Positions 36,133 to 44,670 of a stretch of DNA of 64,000 nucleotides are shown piece after piece. The number at the start of each line of letters is the position of its first letter. Positions within the stretch are counted from its first letter, which is position 1. The DNA lies in contig NZ_CP108070.1 in NCBI RefSeq assembly GCF_036178845.1, positions 2,542,001 through 2,606,000 of the forward strand, read 5' to 3'. Under the pieces are notes generated by a model. That model was given only the letters and a program-made list of their open reading frames with translations, had not been told where the DNA came from and made no database searches. The DNA is from Streptomyces sp. NBC_00271. GTDB lineage: Bacteria > Actinomycetota > Actinomycetes > Streptomycetales > Streptomycetaceae. The translations under genes and the position numbers were made by a program.

Positions 36133-36268
36133 GAGGGCGACTCCAAACTATTCTTCGGCCCGGACCGGCACCATCCGACCCGTCCGGCGTTCGAGGACGA
36201 GGCCGTTCAGGCCGATACGGGGGTATGGGGGCGGAGCCCCAGGGGACAGGAGCGGGGGGGCGATCCAC

Positions 36269-36943
36269 CTACGACGCGAAGAGCCGTACAGCCCAAGCGG
36301 CATGCGCCTGCGCACTGATCTCCAGCAACGGCGCCGACGCCGACGGCAACGCGTCGACCCCACCGTCGACCACGTGCCGCGCCGCGTCGGCCGCCGCACG
36401 CGCCACGACGTCCAACTCCGGCGCGAGCCGGGCCAGCACCCCCGAGGCGTCGAACGGATCGAGGCTCAGCAACCGCACGGTCGCGGTCGCCGGACCGCTG
36501 ACGCTCTCGTACGCGGAGCAGTACGCGGCGTCCTCGGGCCCGAGCCCGGCGGCCCGCGCCGCCAGCCCCAGGACGACCGGCTGGTGCGCCCCCTTGGGAA
36601 AGGCCCGCGCCAGCGCGTCGAGTTCCGCGGACGGCCAGGTCGCCCGAGCCGCCCGCATCAGCTGCCGCCCGAGCCGCCGCGCGGCGACCCGCAGAGCCGG
36701 CGACGGCGTGCGTGCGTCCGCGGCCGAGTCCAGCAGCGCCGGATCGACCCCGAGTGCGGCCGCCGCGGCCAGGGCCGCGGACACCAGCCCCGCCGTGTTG
36801 AGGCGCCCCCGGCAGAAGTCCTCCAGGCTCGCCGCCCCGCTGATCCGCCCGGCCTTGACCGCCGCCTCGGCCCCGCCGGAGTGGGCGTGCCCTCCGGCGG
36901 GGAAGCGGCCGTCGGCCAGGACGAGTAGTGCCGCGAGGGACAT
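36269..36943 (-). CDS. ureF: Urease accessory protein UreF
   Basis: A 224-residue helical protein that works with UreD and UreG as the GTPase-activating or gating partner in urease maturation. The family opening LLVLADGRFPAGGHAHSGG is clear, and QPVVLGLAARAAGL and SAYESVSGPATATVRLL are typical. The ATG at 36943 overlaps the ureC stop, so translation is coupled. Sequence conservation in the family is low, but context makes the call safe. Confidence 0.93.
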   Translation of the reverse strand: MSLAALLVLADGRFPAGGHAHSGGAEAAVKAGRISGAASLEDFCRGRLNTAGLVSAALAAAAALGVDPALLDSAADARTPSPALRVAARRLGRQLMRAARATWPSAELDALARAFPKGAHQPVVLGLAARAAGLGPEDAAYCSAYESVSGPATATVRLLSLDPFDASGVLARLAPELDVVARAAADAARHVVDGGVDALPSASAPLLEISAQAHAAWAVRLFAS

Positions 36944-38664
36944 CAGAAGAGGAAGTAACGCTGGGCCATGGGCAGTTCGGAGGCCGGGGTGGCCTCGACC
37001 AGCTCCCCGTCGATGTGCACGGCGAAGCTGTCGGGATCGACCCGTACCCGCGGCCGGGCGTCGTTCTCCCGCATGTCGGCCTTGGTCACCCCACGCGTCG
37101 ACTCGATCGCCACGAACCGCTTCCCCAGCGAGAGCCGCTCCGGCAGTCCATCCTCGATGGCGAGCGGCGCCACGAAGTTGAACGAGTTCGAGGCGGGTGC
37201 CCGTCCGATCGCCCCGAACATCGGCCGGGGCAGGATCGGCTGCGGTGTCGGGATGGACGCGTTGGCGTCGCCCATCTGCGCGTACGCGATCTGCCCGCCC
37301 TTGATGACGAGCTGCGGCTTGACCCCGAAGAACGCGGGCTCCCACAGCACGAGGTCGGCCAGCTTGCCGGTCTCGACGGAGCCGATCTCGCGCGCGAGGC
37401 CCTGCGCGAGCGCCGGGTTGATCGTGTACTTGGCGACATAGCGACGTACGCGGTGGTTGTCCGCTCGCCCGTCACCGGGGAGGGCGCCGCGCCGCCGCTT
37501 CATCACGTGGGCCGTCTGCCAGGTCCGCATGATGACCTCGCCGACCCGCCCCATCGCCTGCGCGTCGGACGAGATGATCGAGATGGCGCCCAGGTCGTGC
37601 AGGATGTCCTCGGCCCCGATGGTGGAGGGCCGGATGCGGGACTCGGCGAAGGCCAGGTCCTCCGGGACGGCCGCGTTGAGGTGGTGGCAGACCATCAGCA
37701 TGTCGAGGTGTTCCTCGGCGGTGTTGACGGTGTACGGCCGGGTCGGGTTGGTGGAGCTGGGCAGTATGTGCGGCTCGGAGACCACGGTCATGATGTCCGG
37801 CGCGTGCCCGCCGCCCGCACCCTCGGTGTGGTAGGCGTGGATGCCGCGGCCGGCGATCGCGGCGAGCGTGTCGCCGACGAACCCGGCCTCGTTCAGGGTG
37901 TCCGTGTGGATGGCGACCTGGATACCGGTGCGGTCGGCGACGGTCAGCGCGGCGTCGATGACGGCGGGCGTGGAGCCCCAGTCCTCGTGCAGCTTGAGAC
38001 CGAGCGCCCCGCCCCGGATCTGCGACAGCATCGCGTCGCGCGAGACGGTGTTGCCCTTGCCGAGCAGACCGAAGTTGAGCGGGTACTGCTCCATCGCCTC
38101 CAGCATCCGGGCGAGGTGCCAGGGGCCTGGAGTGACCGTCGTCGCCTTCGAGCCCTCGGCGGGACCGGTGCCGCCGCCGACCAGCGTCGTGATGCCGGAG
38201 GCGAGCGCCTCGTCGGCGATCTGCGGACAGATCAGGTGGACGTGCGCGTCGATGGCACCCGCGGTGACGATCCGTCCGTTGCCCGCGATGATCTCGGTCT
38301 CGGGGCCGATGACGAGGTCGGGATGGACCCCGTCCATGGTGTCCGGGTTGCCGGCCTTGCCGATGCCGGTGATCCGGCCGTCGCGGATGCCGACGTCGGC
38401 CTTGACGATCCCCCAGTGGTCGACGATCACGACACCCGTGATGACCGTGTCCGGAGTGCCTTCTGCGCGCGTAGCGCGCGACTGGCCCATGGATTCGCGG
38501 ATGACCTTGCCACCGCCGAAGACGGCCTCGTCACCGGCGAGCCCGGGGCCGCCGGAACGGTCCTCCTCGATCTCGATCAGCAGGTCGGTGTCGGCGAGGC
38601 GGATGCGGTCGCCGGTGGTGGGGCCGAACAGATCGGCGTACGCGGCGCGCGAGAGCTCAGGCAT
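36943..38664 (-). CDS. ureC: Urease subunit alpha
   Basis: The 573-residue catalytic subunit of urease, which hydrolyses urea to ammonia and carbamate. Nickel-binding HVH is in [12 protein letters not shown], the carbamylated lysine is Lys224 in LKLHEDWGS, and the flap region [13 protein letters not shown] is present, so the active site appears complete. The ATG at 38664 overlaps the ureB end by 8 bases. Length is standard. Confidence 0.98.
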   Translation of the reverse strand: MPELSRAAYADLFGPTTGDRIRLADTDLLIEIEEDRSGGPGLAGDEAVFGGGKVIRESMGQSRATRAEGTPDTVITGVVIVDHWGIVKADVGIRDGRITGIGKAGNPDTMDGVHPDLVIGPETEIIAGNGRIVTAGAIDAHVHLICPQIADEALASGITTLVGGGTGPAEGSKATTVTPGPWHLARMLEAMEQYPLNFGLLGKGNTVSRDAMLSQIRGGALGLKLHEDWGSTPAVIDAALTVADRTGIQVAIHTDTLNEAGFVGDTLAAIAGRGIHAYHTEGAGGGHAPDIMTVVSEPHILPSSTNPTRPYTVNTAEEHLDMLMVCHHLNAAVPEDLAFAESRIRPSTIGAEDILHDLGAISIISSDAQAMGRVGEVIMRTWQTAHVMKRRRGALPGDGRADNHRVRRYVAKYTINPALAQGLAREIGSVETGKLADLVLWEPAFFGVKPQLVIKGGQIAYAQMGDANASIPTPQPILPRPMFGAIGRAPASNSFNFVAPLAIEDGLPERLSLGKRFVAIESTRGVTKADMRENDARPRVRVDPDSFAVHIDGELVEATPASELPMAQRYFLF

Positions 38665-38968
38665 CGAGGGCACCTCCGGTCTCCCCGCGCAGGCCGGGCA
38701 CGACACGGGCGCCGGTGAGCGGAACGAGTTCGACGTCGACGGGGATCCCGGGTTCGAAGCGCACGGCGGTGCCGGCGGCGACGTTGAGCCGCTTGCCGCG
38801 CGCGGCGGCGCGGTCGAAGTCCAGACCGGGGTTGGCCTCGGCGAAGTGGTAGTGGGAGCCGACCTGGACGGGCCGGTCGGCGGCGTTGAGGACGGTCAGC
38901 CGGGTGACCTCACGACCTTCGTTGAAGGCGACGGGTCCGTCGGCGAACAGGATCTCTCCGGGAATCAT
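38657..38968 (-). CDS. ureB: Urease subunit beta
   Basis: A 103-residue urease beta subunit with the usual opening [20 protein letters not shown] and the [14 protein letters not shown] segment. It is separate from UreA, unlike the fused form of Helicobacter. It follows ureA after 16 bases and overlaps ureC. Confidence 0.97.
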   Translation of the reverse strand: MIPGEILFADGPVAFNEGREVTRLTVLNAADRPVQVGSHYHFAEANPGLDFDRAAARGKRLNVAAGTAVRFEPGIPVDVELVPLTGARVVPGLRGETGGALDA

Positions 38969-38984
38969 GGCTCTCGCTCCCCCG

Positions 38985-39287
38985 TCAGACGATCGGGTCG
39001 TGGACGGTGACGAGCTTGGTGCCGTCCGGGAAGGTCGCCTCGACCTGGACGTCGTGGATCATCTCGGGGATGCCCTCCATGACGTCGTCCCGGGTGAGGA
39101 TCTTGCGTCCGGAGGACATCAGCTCGGCGACCGTACGGCCGTCGCGCGCGCCTTCGAGGATGTGCGACGTGATGAGGGCGATCGCCTCGGGATGGTTCAG
39201 TTTGAGCCCGCGGGCCCGTCGCTTCTCGGCCACGTCGGCGGCCACATGAATCAGCAGCCTCTCTTGCTCGTGCGGGGTCAGTTGCAC
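38985..39287 (-). CDS. ureA: Urease subunit gamma
   Basis: A 100-residue gamma subunit beginning at GTG 39287 ([14 protein letters not shown]), which fits the usual length and has GAGGTGGG upstream. A GTG at 39302 would add five residues that overlap this ribosome site. Conserved [12 protein letters not shown] and [13 protein letters not shown] are present. It is the first gene of ureABCFGD; the promoter lies in 39288-39556, where a short CCACCA/TGGTGG dyad occurs near 39345-39361. No nickel transporter gene is nearby. Confidence 0.96.
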   Translation of the reverse strand: MQLTPHEQERLLIHVAADVAEKRRARGLKLNHPEAIALITSHILEGARDGRTVAELMSSGRKILTRDDVMEGIPEMIHDVQVEATFPDGTKLVTVHDPIV

Positions 39288-39556
39288 GGCGTCCCACCTC
39301 ACAGTCCTCGCTCCGGACCGTGCGGGGTCCGGTGGCCGCTGCCACCAAAACCCCTGGTGGCGTGGATGGGCACGCTAGTTGGCCGTCGTTTCGAGGACGT
39401 TAACCCGGCTGTGGTCCATGCATGACCGACGTGGACGCTCCCGGGCCGTCACCGGGACCGCCGCCCGGGACGAGGCCATGGGTCGGACCGTATACGGCGC
39501 GATGGCCGCCCGCCTTCGACGCGGCCGTCACCCTCACCGTCACCACCGAAGGGACC

Positions 39557-39835
39557 TTATGAGGCGCCGTGCCCCCGGTGCTCCGCCGCGATGCCGAAGC
39601 GCTGGCGCTCACGCGGGGCGGACGCGACCTCGCGGACGCTGGAGAGGGAGCTGACCACCTGTTCGTCGGCGGACTCCGGGAGTTCCTCGAGCCGCTCCAG
39701 GTCGGCGGCGGAGACCAGGGCGACGAGGGGCTTGCCGTGCCGTGTCACCACGACGCGCTCGCCCCCGTACACCACCCGGTTGATCAGATCGGCGAGCTCA
39801 GCCCTGGCTTGCGTCACCGGAATCTCGTAGGCCAT
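39557..39835 (-). CDS. Phd/YefM-type antitoxin
   Basis: A 92-residue protein with the Phd/YefM fold: [39 protein letters not shown] is the DNA-binding and dimer region, and the charged C-terminus would wrap a toxin. The ATG at 39835 is the family start. No Doc, RelE or YoeB-like toxin gene is adjacent on either side, so it may be solitary or act in trans. The region from here to ureA (39303-39556) contains no convincing gene. Confidence 0.82.
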   Translation of the reverse strand: MAYEIPVTQARAELADLINRVVYGGERVVVTRHGKPLVALVSAADLERLEELPESADEQVVSSLSSVREVASAPRERQRFGIAAEHRGHGAS

Positions 39836-39987
39836 GCCCACCAGCTTAGACCGGGCCCCCGGCACCCCCACAGAGCGGACGATCTCGTTCAGCTCCGCCG
39901 AAAACGACCGTGCGCACGATCGGGCGACCCTCTTCACCGGCGGCGCACGGGGATTTTCGCTGTCAGCCGAGCACCCTCCCCCCGCTC

Positions 39988-40012
39988 TGTACGTCCTGTA
40001 CATTTTTTACAG
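39988..40012 (+). promoter_or_regulatory. Repeat-rich candidate operator before clpP
   Basis: TGTAC occurs twice (39988-39992 and 39997-40001), and CTGTA (39996-40000) pairs with TACAG (40008-40012) across a T-rich spacer. This is unusually AT-rich for the region and ends 24 bases before the clpP start. It may contain the promoter and an operator. The palindromic PopR-type site known for clpP3P4 is not seen. Confidence 0.35.
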
Positions 40013-40036
40013 AACCCTTCACAGGAGGCGCGTGCC

Positions 40037-40693
40037 ATGAATGAACCGTCCGCCCGTCATGTCCTGCCCGAGTTCACCGAGCGGACGAGCATGGGGCACC
40101 GGACCCTGGATCCGTACTCGAAGCTGCTCGACGAGCGGATCGTGTTCCTCGGGACGCCGATCGACGACACCTCGGCGAACGACGTGATGGCGCAGTTCAT
40201 GCACCTCGAATACCTGGCGCCGGACCAGGACATCGCGCTGTACATCAACTCCCCCGGCGGCTCGTTCAGCGCGATGACGGCGATCTACGACACGATGCAG
40301 TTCGTCAGTTGCGACGTGGAGACCACCTGCCTGGGGCAGGCCGCGTCGGCCGCCGCCGTACTGCTGGCCGGCGGCGCGCCGGGCAAGCGGTTCGCGCTGC
40401 CGGGTGCCCGGGTGCTGATCCACCAGCCGTCACTTCCCGAGCCGGTGCAGGGACAGGCGAGCGATCTGGCCCTCCAGGCCGAGGAGTTGATGCGCACTCG
40501 GAGGCTGCTGGAGGACATGCTCGTACGGCACACGGGGCAGAGTCCTGAACAGGTCGCCGCCGACATCGAGCGGGACAAGATCCTGGACGCCCAGGCCGCG
40601 TTGGCGTACGGACTGGTGGACGGGATCATCCCCAGCCGCAAGACCTCGCGCACCGCGCCCGGTGCGAAGAACGCCACACCCGACGCGAGGTGA
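40037..40693 (+). CDS. ATP-dependent Clp protease proteolytic subunit (ClpP paralogue)
   Basis: A 218-residue ClpP with Ser104 in GQAASAAAV, His129 in LIHQP and Asp180 in ERDKIL, so the triad is complete. The ATG at 40037 follows ACAGGAGG. The N-terminal 15 residues before TSMGHRTLD are an extension that may include a propeptide. Streptomyces encodes several ClpPs in two bicistronic operons and a single gene; this copy has no clpP partner or Clp ATPase beside it, so a ClpP5-like solitary paralogue is most likely. Confidence 0.9.
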   Translation: MNEPSARHVLPEFTERTSMGHRTLDPYSKLLDERIVFLGTPIDDTSANDVMAQFMHLEYLAPDQDIALYINSPGGSFSAMTAIYDTMQFVSCDVETTCLGQAASAAAVLLAGGAPGKRFALPGARVLIHQPSLPEPVQGQASDLALQAEELMRTRRLLEDMLVRHTGQSPEQVAADIERDKILDAQAALAYGLVDGIIPSRKTSRTAPGAKNATPDAR

Positions 40694-40700
40694 TCCGCCG

Positions 40701-41006
40701 ATGGTGCCCGAACTGCCCCCGCTGCCCGCGCTGACACGAGCCGAGGCCGAGCTGATCGACCGTTACCTCGACGTGGTCGACCTGCTGGGCCGTATCAACC
40801 CGGCCAGGCCCGGAGACACCTATCGCGGGCTGCGTGCCGCCCAGGCGCTGGTCGCCAAGGCCACCGAGCTGCGGGACGCCCTCGCGCTGATGCACCAGCG
40901 CGGCGAGAGCGAGGTGCACGCGCCGACGCTGGCGCAGGCTCTGCGCGTCCTCGACGGTGAGCGGCGGGCGGCCCGCGTCACGCTGCCGCCCGAAGCCGAC
41001 AATTGA
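40701..41006 (+). CDS. Hypothetical small helical protein next to clpP
   Basis: A 101-residue, mostly helical, charged protein without signal peptide or membrane segment; no family is recognised. The ATG at 40701 is preceded by GAGGTGA overlapping the clpP stop, 7 bases away, so it is almost certainly co-transcribed with clpP. A role as a partner or adaptor of that ClpP is possible but unsupported. Confidence 0.65.
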   Translation: MVPELPPLPALTRAEAELIDRYLDVVDLLGRINPARPGDTYRGLRAAQALVAKATELRDALALMHQRGESEVHAPTLAQALRVLDGERRAARVTLPPEADN

Positions 41007-41343
41007 CACATCCCCACCCGGGTCGCCGTGCGCGCCGCGTCGGCGAGGCGTCCGGCCCGGGGTTCAAACGGACCAGATGGCGTACCCCCTGATGGAGTAA
41101 TCACACACCCCTTCGGGGAACCGAAAAAGTTGCACAACGCGCGTACCCCGGAGGCGGAATGAGATGCTCCGGTGCTGGTGGGCGCGTCGCCGGTGTCCCC
41201 AACATCGCCCGAACAGGGGGTCGTCCACCCGAACGGGTGAGTGGTGAGTAACCCCACAAATCGCCGGTTCCGCTCGGATTTTGTGACTGCTATGCGTGAA
41301 GATCCCTTCCGACGACAAGCCCCCGCCACAGCGGCGGGGCGGT

Positions 41344-41533
41344 CCGGGCGGACGCCGAGTCCTGCCGCTGCCCGGATGACCGGTCGACAGAAGTGCATCG
41401 GCAGGAGTGGAGGACCCAGCAAGACGGGTCGCCGGAGAGATCCGGGCGGTCCTTGGGGTGAAGCCGCGCAAGCGGCCGGGCTACTTCGCCAGCCCGAATC
41501 CGACAGGTCATCCTTCACAGGCGGCTGACGAAG
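41344..41533 (+). ncRNA. ydaO-type cyclic di-AMP riboswitch
   Basis: The leader of the NlpC/P60 gene has typical ydaO elements: GACGCCGAGTCCTGCCG, then GGACCCA, CTTGGGGTGAA, a GCCGGGCT...AGCCCG stem and AATCCGACAGGTCATCC near the 3' side. In Actinobacteria these switches precede cell-wall hydrolase genes and respond to c-di-AMP. The ends are approximate. A hairpin GCCCCCGCC/GGCGGGGC at 41319-41340 stands just before it. The upstream part of this 535-base gap (41007-41318) holds no gene; it should contain the promoter, with TATGCG at 41291 as one weak candidate. Confidence 0.85.
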
Positions 41534-41541
41534 GGTTGCGC

Positions 41542-42015
41542 ATGACTGCGCTCAATCGTGTCCCGTCGCTGTGGACCCGGGCCGGTACGGCCTCGGCGCT
41601 CACCATCGCCGCCGTGGGCGGCAGCCTCGTGGTTCCTGGCGTCGCATCCGACGCCGAAGCGGCCACGTTGGCGACGAAGGCACTTCAGGTCGCGGCTTCC
41701 AAGAAGGGCTCCCCGTACCAGTACGGTGCCGCCGGGCCACGCCGCTTCGACTGCTCCGGGCTCACGCTCTACTCGTACAAGAAGGCGGGCAAGACGCTGC
41801 CTCGTACGGCCGCGGCGCAGTACAACAAGACGCACCACATCTCCGCGTCCCACCGCAAGGCCGGAGACCTGGTGTTCTTCCACTCGGGCCGGAACGTGTA
41901 CCACGTCGGCATCTACGCCGGGAAGGGCAAGATCTGGCACTCCCCGAAGACAGGGGAGGTCGTGAAGCTGCAGAAGATCTGGACGAAGAGCGTCTGGTAC
42001 GGCCGGGTCAGCTGA
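41542..42015 (+). CDS. Secreted NlpC/P60 peptidoglycan endopeptidase
   Basis: A 157-residue exported hydrolase. A signal peptide (about 1-40, ending near DAEAA) leads to an NlpC/P60 domain with Cys71 in FDCSGLT, His121 in YHVGIY and His133 in KIWHSP as the likely catalytic set. It cuts stem peptides (D-Glu to diamino acid). The ATG at 41542 follows GAAGGG. No SH3 or coiled-coil part is present, so it is a minimal form. Expression should depend on c-di-AMP through the upstream riboswitch. Confidence 0.92.
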   Translation: MTALNRVPSLWTRAGTASALTIAAVGGSLVVPGVASDAEAATLATKALQVAASKKGSPYQYGAAGPRRFDCSGLTLYSYKKAGKTLPRTAAAQYNKTHHISASHRKAGDLVFFHSGRNVYHVGIYAGKGKIWHSPKTGEVVKLQKIWTKSVWYGRVS

Positions 42016-42019
42016 CCTG

Positions 42020-42054
42020 CCCGAGGGGGTGCCGCCGGCCGGCACCCCCTCGGG
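42020..42054 (+). terminator. Strong terminator hairpin after the NlpC/P60 gene
   Basis: A perfect 15-bp stem (CCCGAGGGGGTGCCG and its complement) with loop ccggc begins 5 bases after the stop codon and is followed by GTTCCCCCC. It separates this gene from the DUF6328 gene. Confidence 0.8.
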
Positions 42055-42100
42055 GTTCCCCCCGGGCGTGAAAAGCGGACGAACCGGTTACTCGTTCAGC

Positions 42101-42622
42101 ATGGCTGAGCGACCTTCCCCCGATGAACGGAACGAGACGCCCCTCGAGCGCGCCGATCGAAACTTCGGCGAGCTGCTCCAGGAACTGCGCGTCACGCAGA
42201 CCGGTGTGCAGATCCTCTTCGCGTTCCTGCTGACACTGGCGTTCACCCCACGCTTCCCGTCCCTCGACACGGTGCAGCGCGCCACGTACGTCACCACCCT
42301 CCTGCTGGCCGTGGCGGCCGCCGCGCTCTTCACGGCGCCGGCCGCGCTGCACAGGTCGCTGTTCCAGCAGGGCGCGAAGCCGACCATCGTGCGGGTCTCC
42401 TCCGTCCTGTCCACGGTGGGAATGGGCGTGCTGATGCTTGCGCTGACGGGATCGGTGCTGCTCGTCGTGGACGTCGCGCTGGGACGCGCCGCCGGGATCG
42501 CCTCGGGCGCGGGCACCCTGCTTGTCTGTGTGGCGCTGTGGGGCCTCCTGCCCGGCCTGGTGCACCGTGCCGTCGTCAGCGCGGGGACGGCTCCGAAAGA
42601 AGCACCCGACCGAGAACCGTGA
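42101..42622 (+). CDS. DUF6328-type membrane protein
   Basis: A 173-residue protein with a charged cytoplasmic N-terminus (RNETPLERADRNFGELLQEL), then RVTQTGVQILFAFLLTLAF and four hydrophobic segments. The family assignment is from the RVTQTGVQ signature as I remember it. The function is unknown. The ATG at 42101 has no strong ribosome site. It is monocistronic, between the terminator and a degraded region. Confidence 0.75.
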   Translation: MAERPSPDERNETPLERADRNFGELLQELRVTQTGVQILFAFLLTLAFTPRFPSLDTVQRATYVTTLLLAVAAAALFTAPAALHRSLFQQGAKPTIVRVSSVLSTVGMGVLMLALTGSVLLVVDVALGRAAGIASGAGTLLVCVALWGLLPGLVHRAVVSAGTAPKEAPDREP

Positions 42623-42713
42623 GCGCGCTCATCGCCCGGTTGCCCTCGGGCACGAACCGTGGCAGCAGGCTGAGGAAGGTGATCGGCGCCTTCGGGTCGA
42701 GCGCGTGGGTGTT
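42605..42713 (-). pseudogene. LysE-type exporter fragment
   Basis: About 36 codons on the minus strand read ALDPKAPITFLSLLPRFV and a few more residues, resembling the conserved loop and helix N-P-K-A-x-x-F-F-x-x-x-L-P-Q-F of LysE/RhtB amino acid exporters. No start, membrane helices or remainder of such a gene are present. The surrounding 280 bases (42623-42903) have no intact gene. It is probably a relic of a deleted exporter gene. Confidence 0.35.
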
Positions 42714-42903
42714 GGACCCCTGCCGCAGCGGGCGGTTGGTCCCGCCTGCGGCTCCGGTGGGGCCGCTGTTGCTGGACCGGGAGATCCGCGCCGTACGATC
42801 TCCGTCGTCCACCGGACCGGGGACGTCTCGGCACCGGCGGCCGAGGCCTTCCGGGCCCCGCTGCGAGGCGCCTCGCAGCGCAGCACGACAACTGAGCCGC
42901 TCC

Positions 42904-43362
42904 TCAGGGCTCTTGTGGGCCGCCGGCCGTCACCGGCTGGGCCGGCACCGTCCAGGGCAGCTCGATGGCGACCGTCTTGCCGCCCTCACGGGTGGGCCGG
43001 ACGACGAGTCTGCCGCCGCATTCGGCGGTCAGCCAGCGGATGATCACCATGCCCCGTCCATTGTCCTGCTGGACGGCGGCAGGCAGACGTTTGGGAAAGC
43101 GCGGATGGCTGTCGGTGACGCCGATCCTGAGGTGTTCGTCTCGGTCGAGCCGGACGTCCACCGTGAAGGTGGGCGACTGCCCGAACGTATGTTGGACGGC
43201 GTTGGTGGCTAGTTCTGACACGATCAGGCGTACGGTGTCCGCGACTTCGGCGTCGCACGGCAGGCCCCATTCGGCCAGCACATCGGCGACGAAATTCCGG
43301 GCCGCGGAGACCGAGGCGGGATCGCTCGGCAGAGTGACGGATGCTTCCTGGTGATCTGCCAT
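42904..43362 (-). CDS. ATP-binding anti-sigma-like protein (HATPase_c)
   Basis: A 152-residue GHKL ATPase of the RsbW/SpoIIAB type. The N box is VSELATNAVQHTFG, the next motif is VTDSHPRFP and the glycine motif is DNGRGMVIIRWLT. In Streptomyces this type is the third member of WhiJ-like clusters with an XRE regulator and a DUF397 protein; both are found divergently at 43575 and 44446. It may act as an anti-sigma kinase or simple ATP-binding switch. Confidence 0.85.
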   Translation of the reverse strand: MADHQEASVTLPSDPASVSAARNFVADVLAEWGLPCDAEVADTVRLIVSELATNAVQHTFGQSPTFTVDVRLDRDEHLRIGVTDSHPRFPKRLPAAVQQDNGRGMVIIRWLTAECGGRLVVRPTREGGKTVAIELPWTVPAQPVTAGGPQEP

Positions 43363-43574
43363 GGCGACGTCGTCCCTTTCCCACGGGACCGGAGTCCGAC
43401 ACGGAGCGGATGGTTCGAGTACGGTCCCGGACTGGTGCTTCGCGCCAGACTGCCATCACTGGGCCGGTCACGGGTGCGATCCACCGAGATATGCATATAT
43501 CTGTCGCTCGATGCGGTGAACTCCACGACGACGGAGCGTATTTGGGCGGCTCGGAAGGAGTAAGGAGTACGGCC

Positions 43575-44432
43575 ATGCAGCACGGTCCCGCGGTGCGCCG
43601 CCGCAAGCTCGGTGCCGAACTGCGCGCGCTGCGCGCCGTCGCCGGTCTCACCAGTGGTGAGGCGGCCCGTCTCGTCGGCTGGCACCAGTCGAAGGTGAGC
43701 CGGATCGAGACCGGTATCAGTGGGGTGAAACCGGCCGACGTGGAGCGCCTGTTGGACGCCTACGCCGTCACGGAGCCCGAGTTACGGGAACTCCTGGTCG
43801 GCCTCGCGGGCTCCGAGGGCAACGGCCGCCATCACTGGTGGCACGCCTACCGCGGGGTCCTGCCACCCACGTACCGCGACTTCATCAGTCTTGAGTCCCA
43901 GGCCAGCGGCATGCGCACGCTGGAGACCACGGTGGTACCCGGACTGCTCCAGACGCCCGAGTACGCACGGGAGGTGACCCGGGTCGCCGTCGGCGGCCTG
44001 GAGGACGGCAAGCTCGACGCGCTCGTCGAGGTGCGCCTCGCCCGGCAGGACGTCCTGCGTTCGAATCCGCCGCTGGAACTGACCGCGGTCCTCGACGAGG
44101 CCGTGTTAAGACGCGAGGTCGGCGGACCGAAGGTGATGGCTCGGCAACTGGACCGTCTGCGGGAGGCCGCCACCCTGCCTCAAGTGCGCCTTCAGGTCCT
44201 GCCGTTCGCCGCGGGAGCCCATATCGGCGTCACCGGGCCTTTCGTTATCTTCTCATTTCCGAACACAACTGATCTGGATGTGGTTGTTCTCGACCACTTG
44301 ACGAGTAGCCTCTACCTCGAACGGAAAGAAGACCTTCAGGCCTACACCGAGGCCTTCAACGCCCTTCAGTTCCACGCCCTTTCGCCCGAGGACTCGTTGG
44401 ACTACATCGCCGGGATAGGTGACGGCGCGTAA
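43575..44432 (+). CDS. WhiJ-like XRE regulator (DUF5753) with two TTA codons
   Basis: A 285-residue regulator: N-terminal helix-turn-helix (about 8-65, LTSGEAARLVGWHQSKVSRIETG) and a C-terminal DUF5753 domain (about 95-275). The ATG at 43575 follows AAGGAG. TTA codons occur at 43782-43784 (Leu70) and 44106-44108 (Leu178), the second followed by the rare AGA. TTA translation in Streptomyces needs the bldA tRNA, so this gene should be developmentally limited. It lies with a DUF397 gene downstream and a GHKL ATPase upstream. The upstream gap contains the AT-rich palindrome ATATGCATAT at 43489-43498. Confidence 0.9.
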   Translation: MQHGPAVRRRKLGAELRALRAVAGLTSGEAARLVGWHQSKVSRIETGISGVKPADVERLLDAYAVTEPELRELLVGLAGSEGNGRHHWWHAYRGVLPPTYRDFISLESQASGMRTLETTVVPGLLQTPEYAREVTRVAVGGLEDGKLDALVEVRLARQDVLRSNPPLELTAVLDEAVLRREVGGPKVMARQLDRLREAATLPQVRLQVLPFAAGAHIGVTGPFVIFSFPNTTDLDVVVLDHLTSSLYLERKEDLQAYTEAFNALQFHALSPEDSLDYIAGIGDGA

Positions 44433-44445
44433 GGAGGCACCCCCC

Positions 44446-44670
44446 ATGACTGCACTGCCTCGGTACGTAAGTTCCAGTACTTCACTCCGCGACGTGCGAT
44501 GGCTGCGCAGCAGCCGCAGTACGGGAATGAACAACTGCGTCGAGACGGCCCGACCCGGCCCAGGACCCTGGGCCGGACTGGTCGCTGTGCGCGATTCCAA
44601 GAACAAGGCGGGCCCCGCCCTGCTCTTCACTCCCGCCAGTTGGGAGGGCTTTGTCGCCGGGCTGAACTGA
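44446..44670 (+). CDS. DUF397 protein of the WhiJ-like cluster
   Basis: A 74-residue DUF397 protein with the typical WLRSSRSTGMNNCVETA, AVRDSKNKAGPALLFTPASW and final FVAGL segments. The ATG at 44446 follows AAGGAGG, 13 bases after the WhiJ-like gene. Such proteins work with their HTH neighbour in developmental control, possibly as antagonists. Its 3' end overlaps the convergent bioF gene by 44 bases. Confidence 0.9.
   Translation: MTALPRYVSSSTSLRDVRWLRSSRSTGMNNCVETARPGPGPWAGLVAVRDSKNKAGPALLFTPASWEGFVAGLN

Noticed and set aside
39421..39558. A 45-codon plus-strand frame upstream of ureA and the Phd gene
   Set aside because: It is Pro/Gly/Arg-rich, has no ribosome site and no recognisable feature.
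41050..41080. GGGGTTCAAAC resembling a tRNA T arm
   Set aside because: No acceptor stem, anticodon arm or matching flanks could be folded around it.
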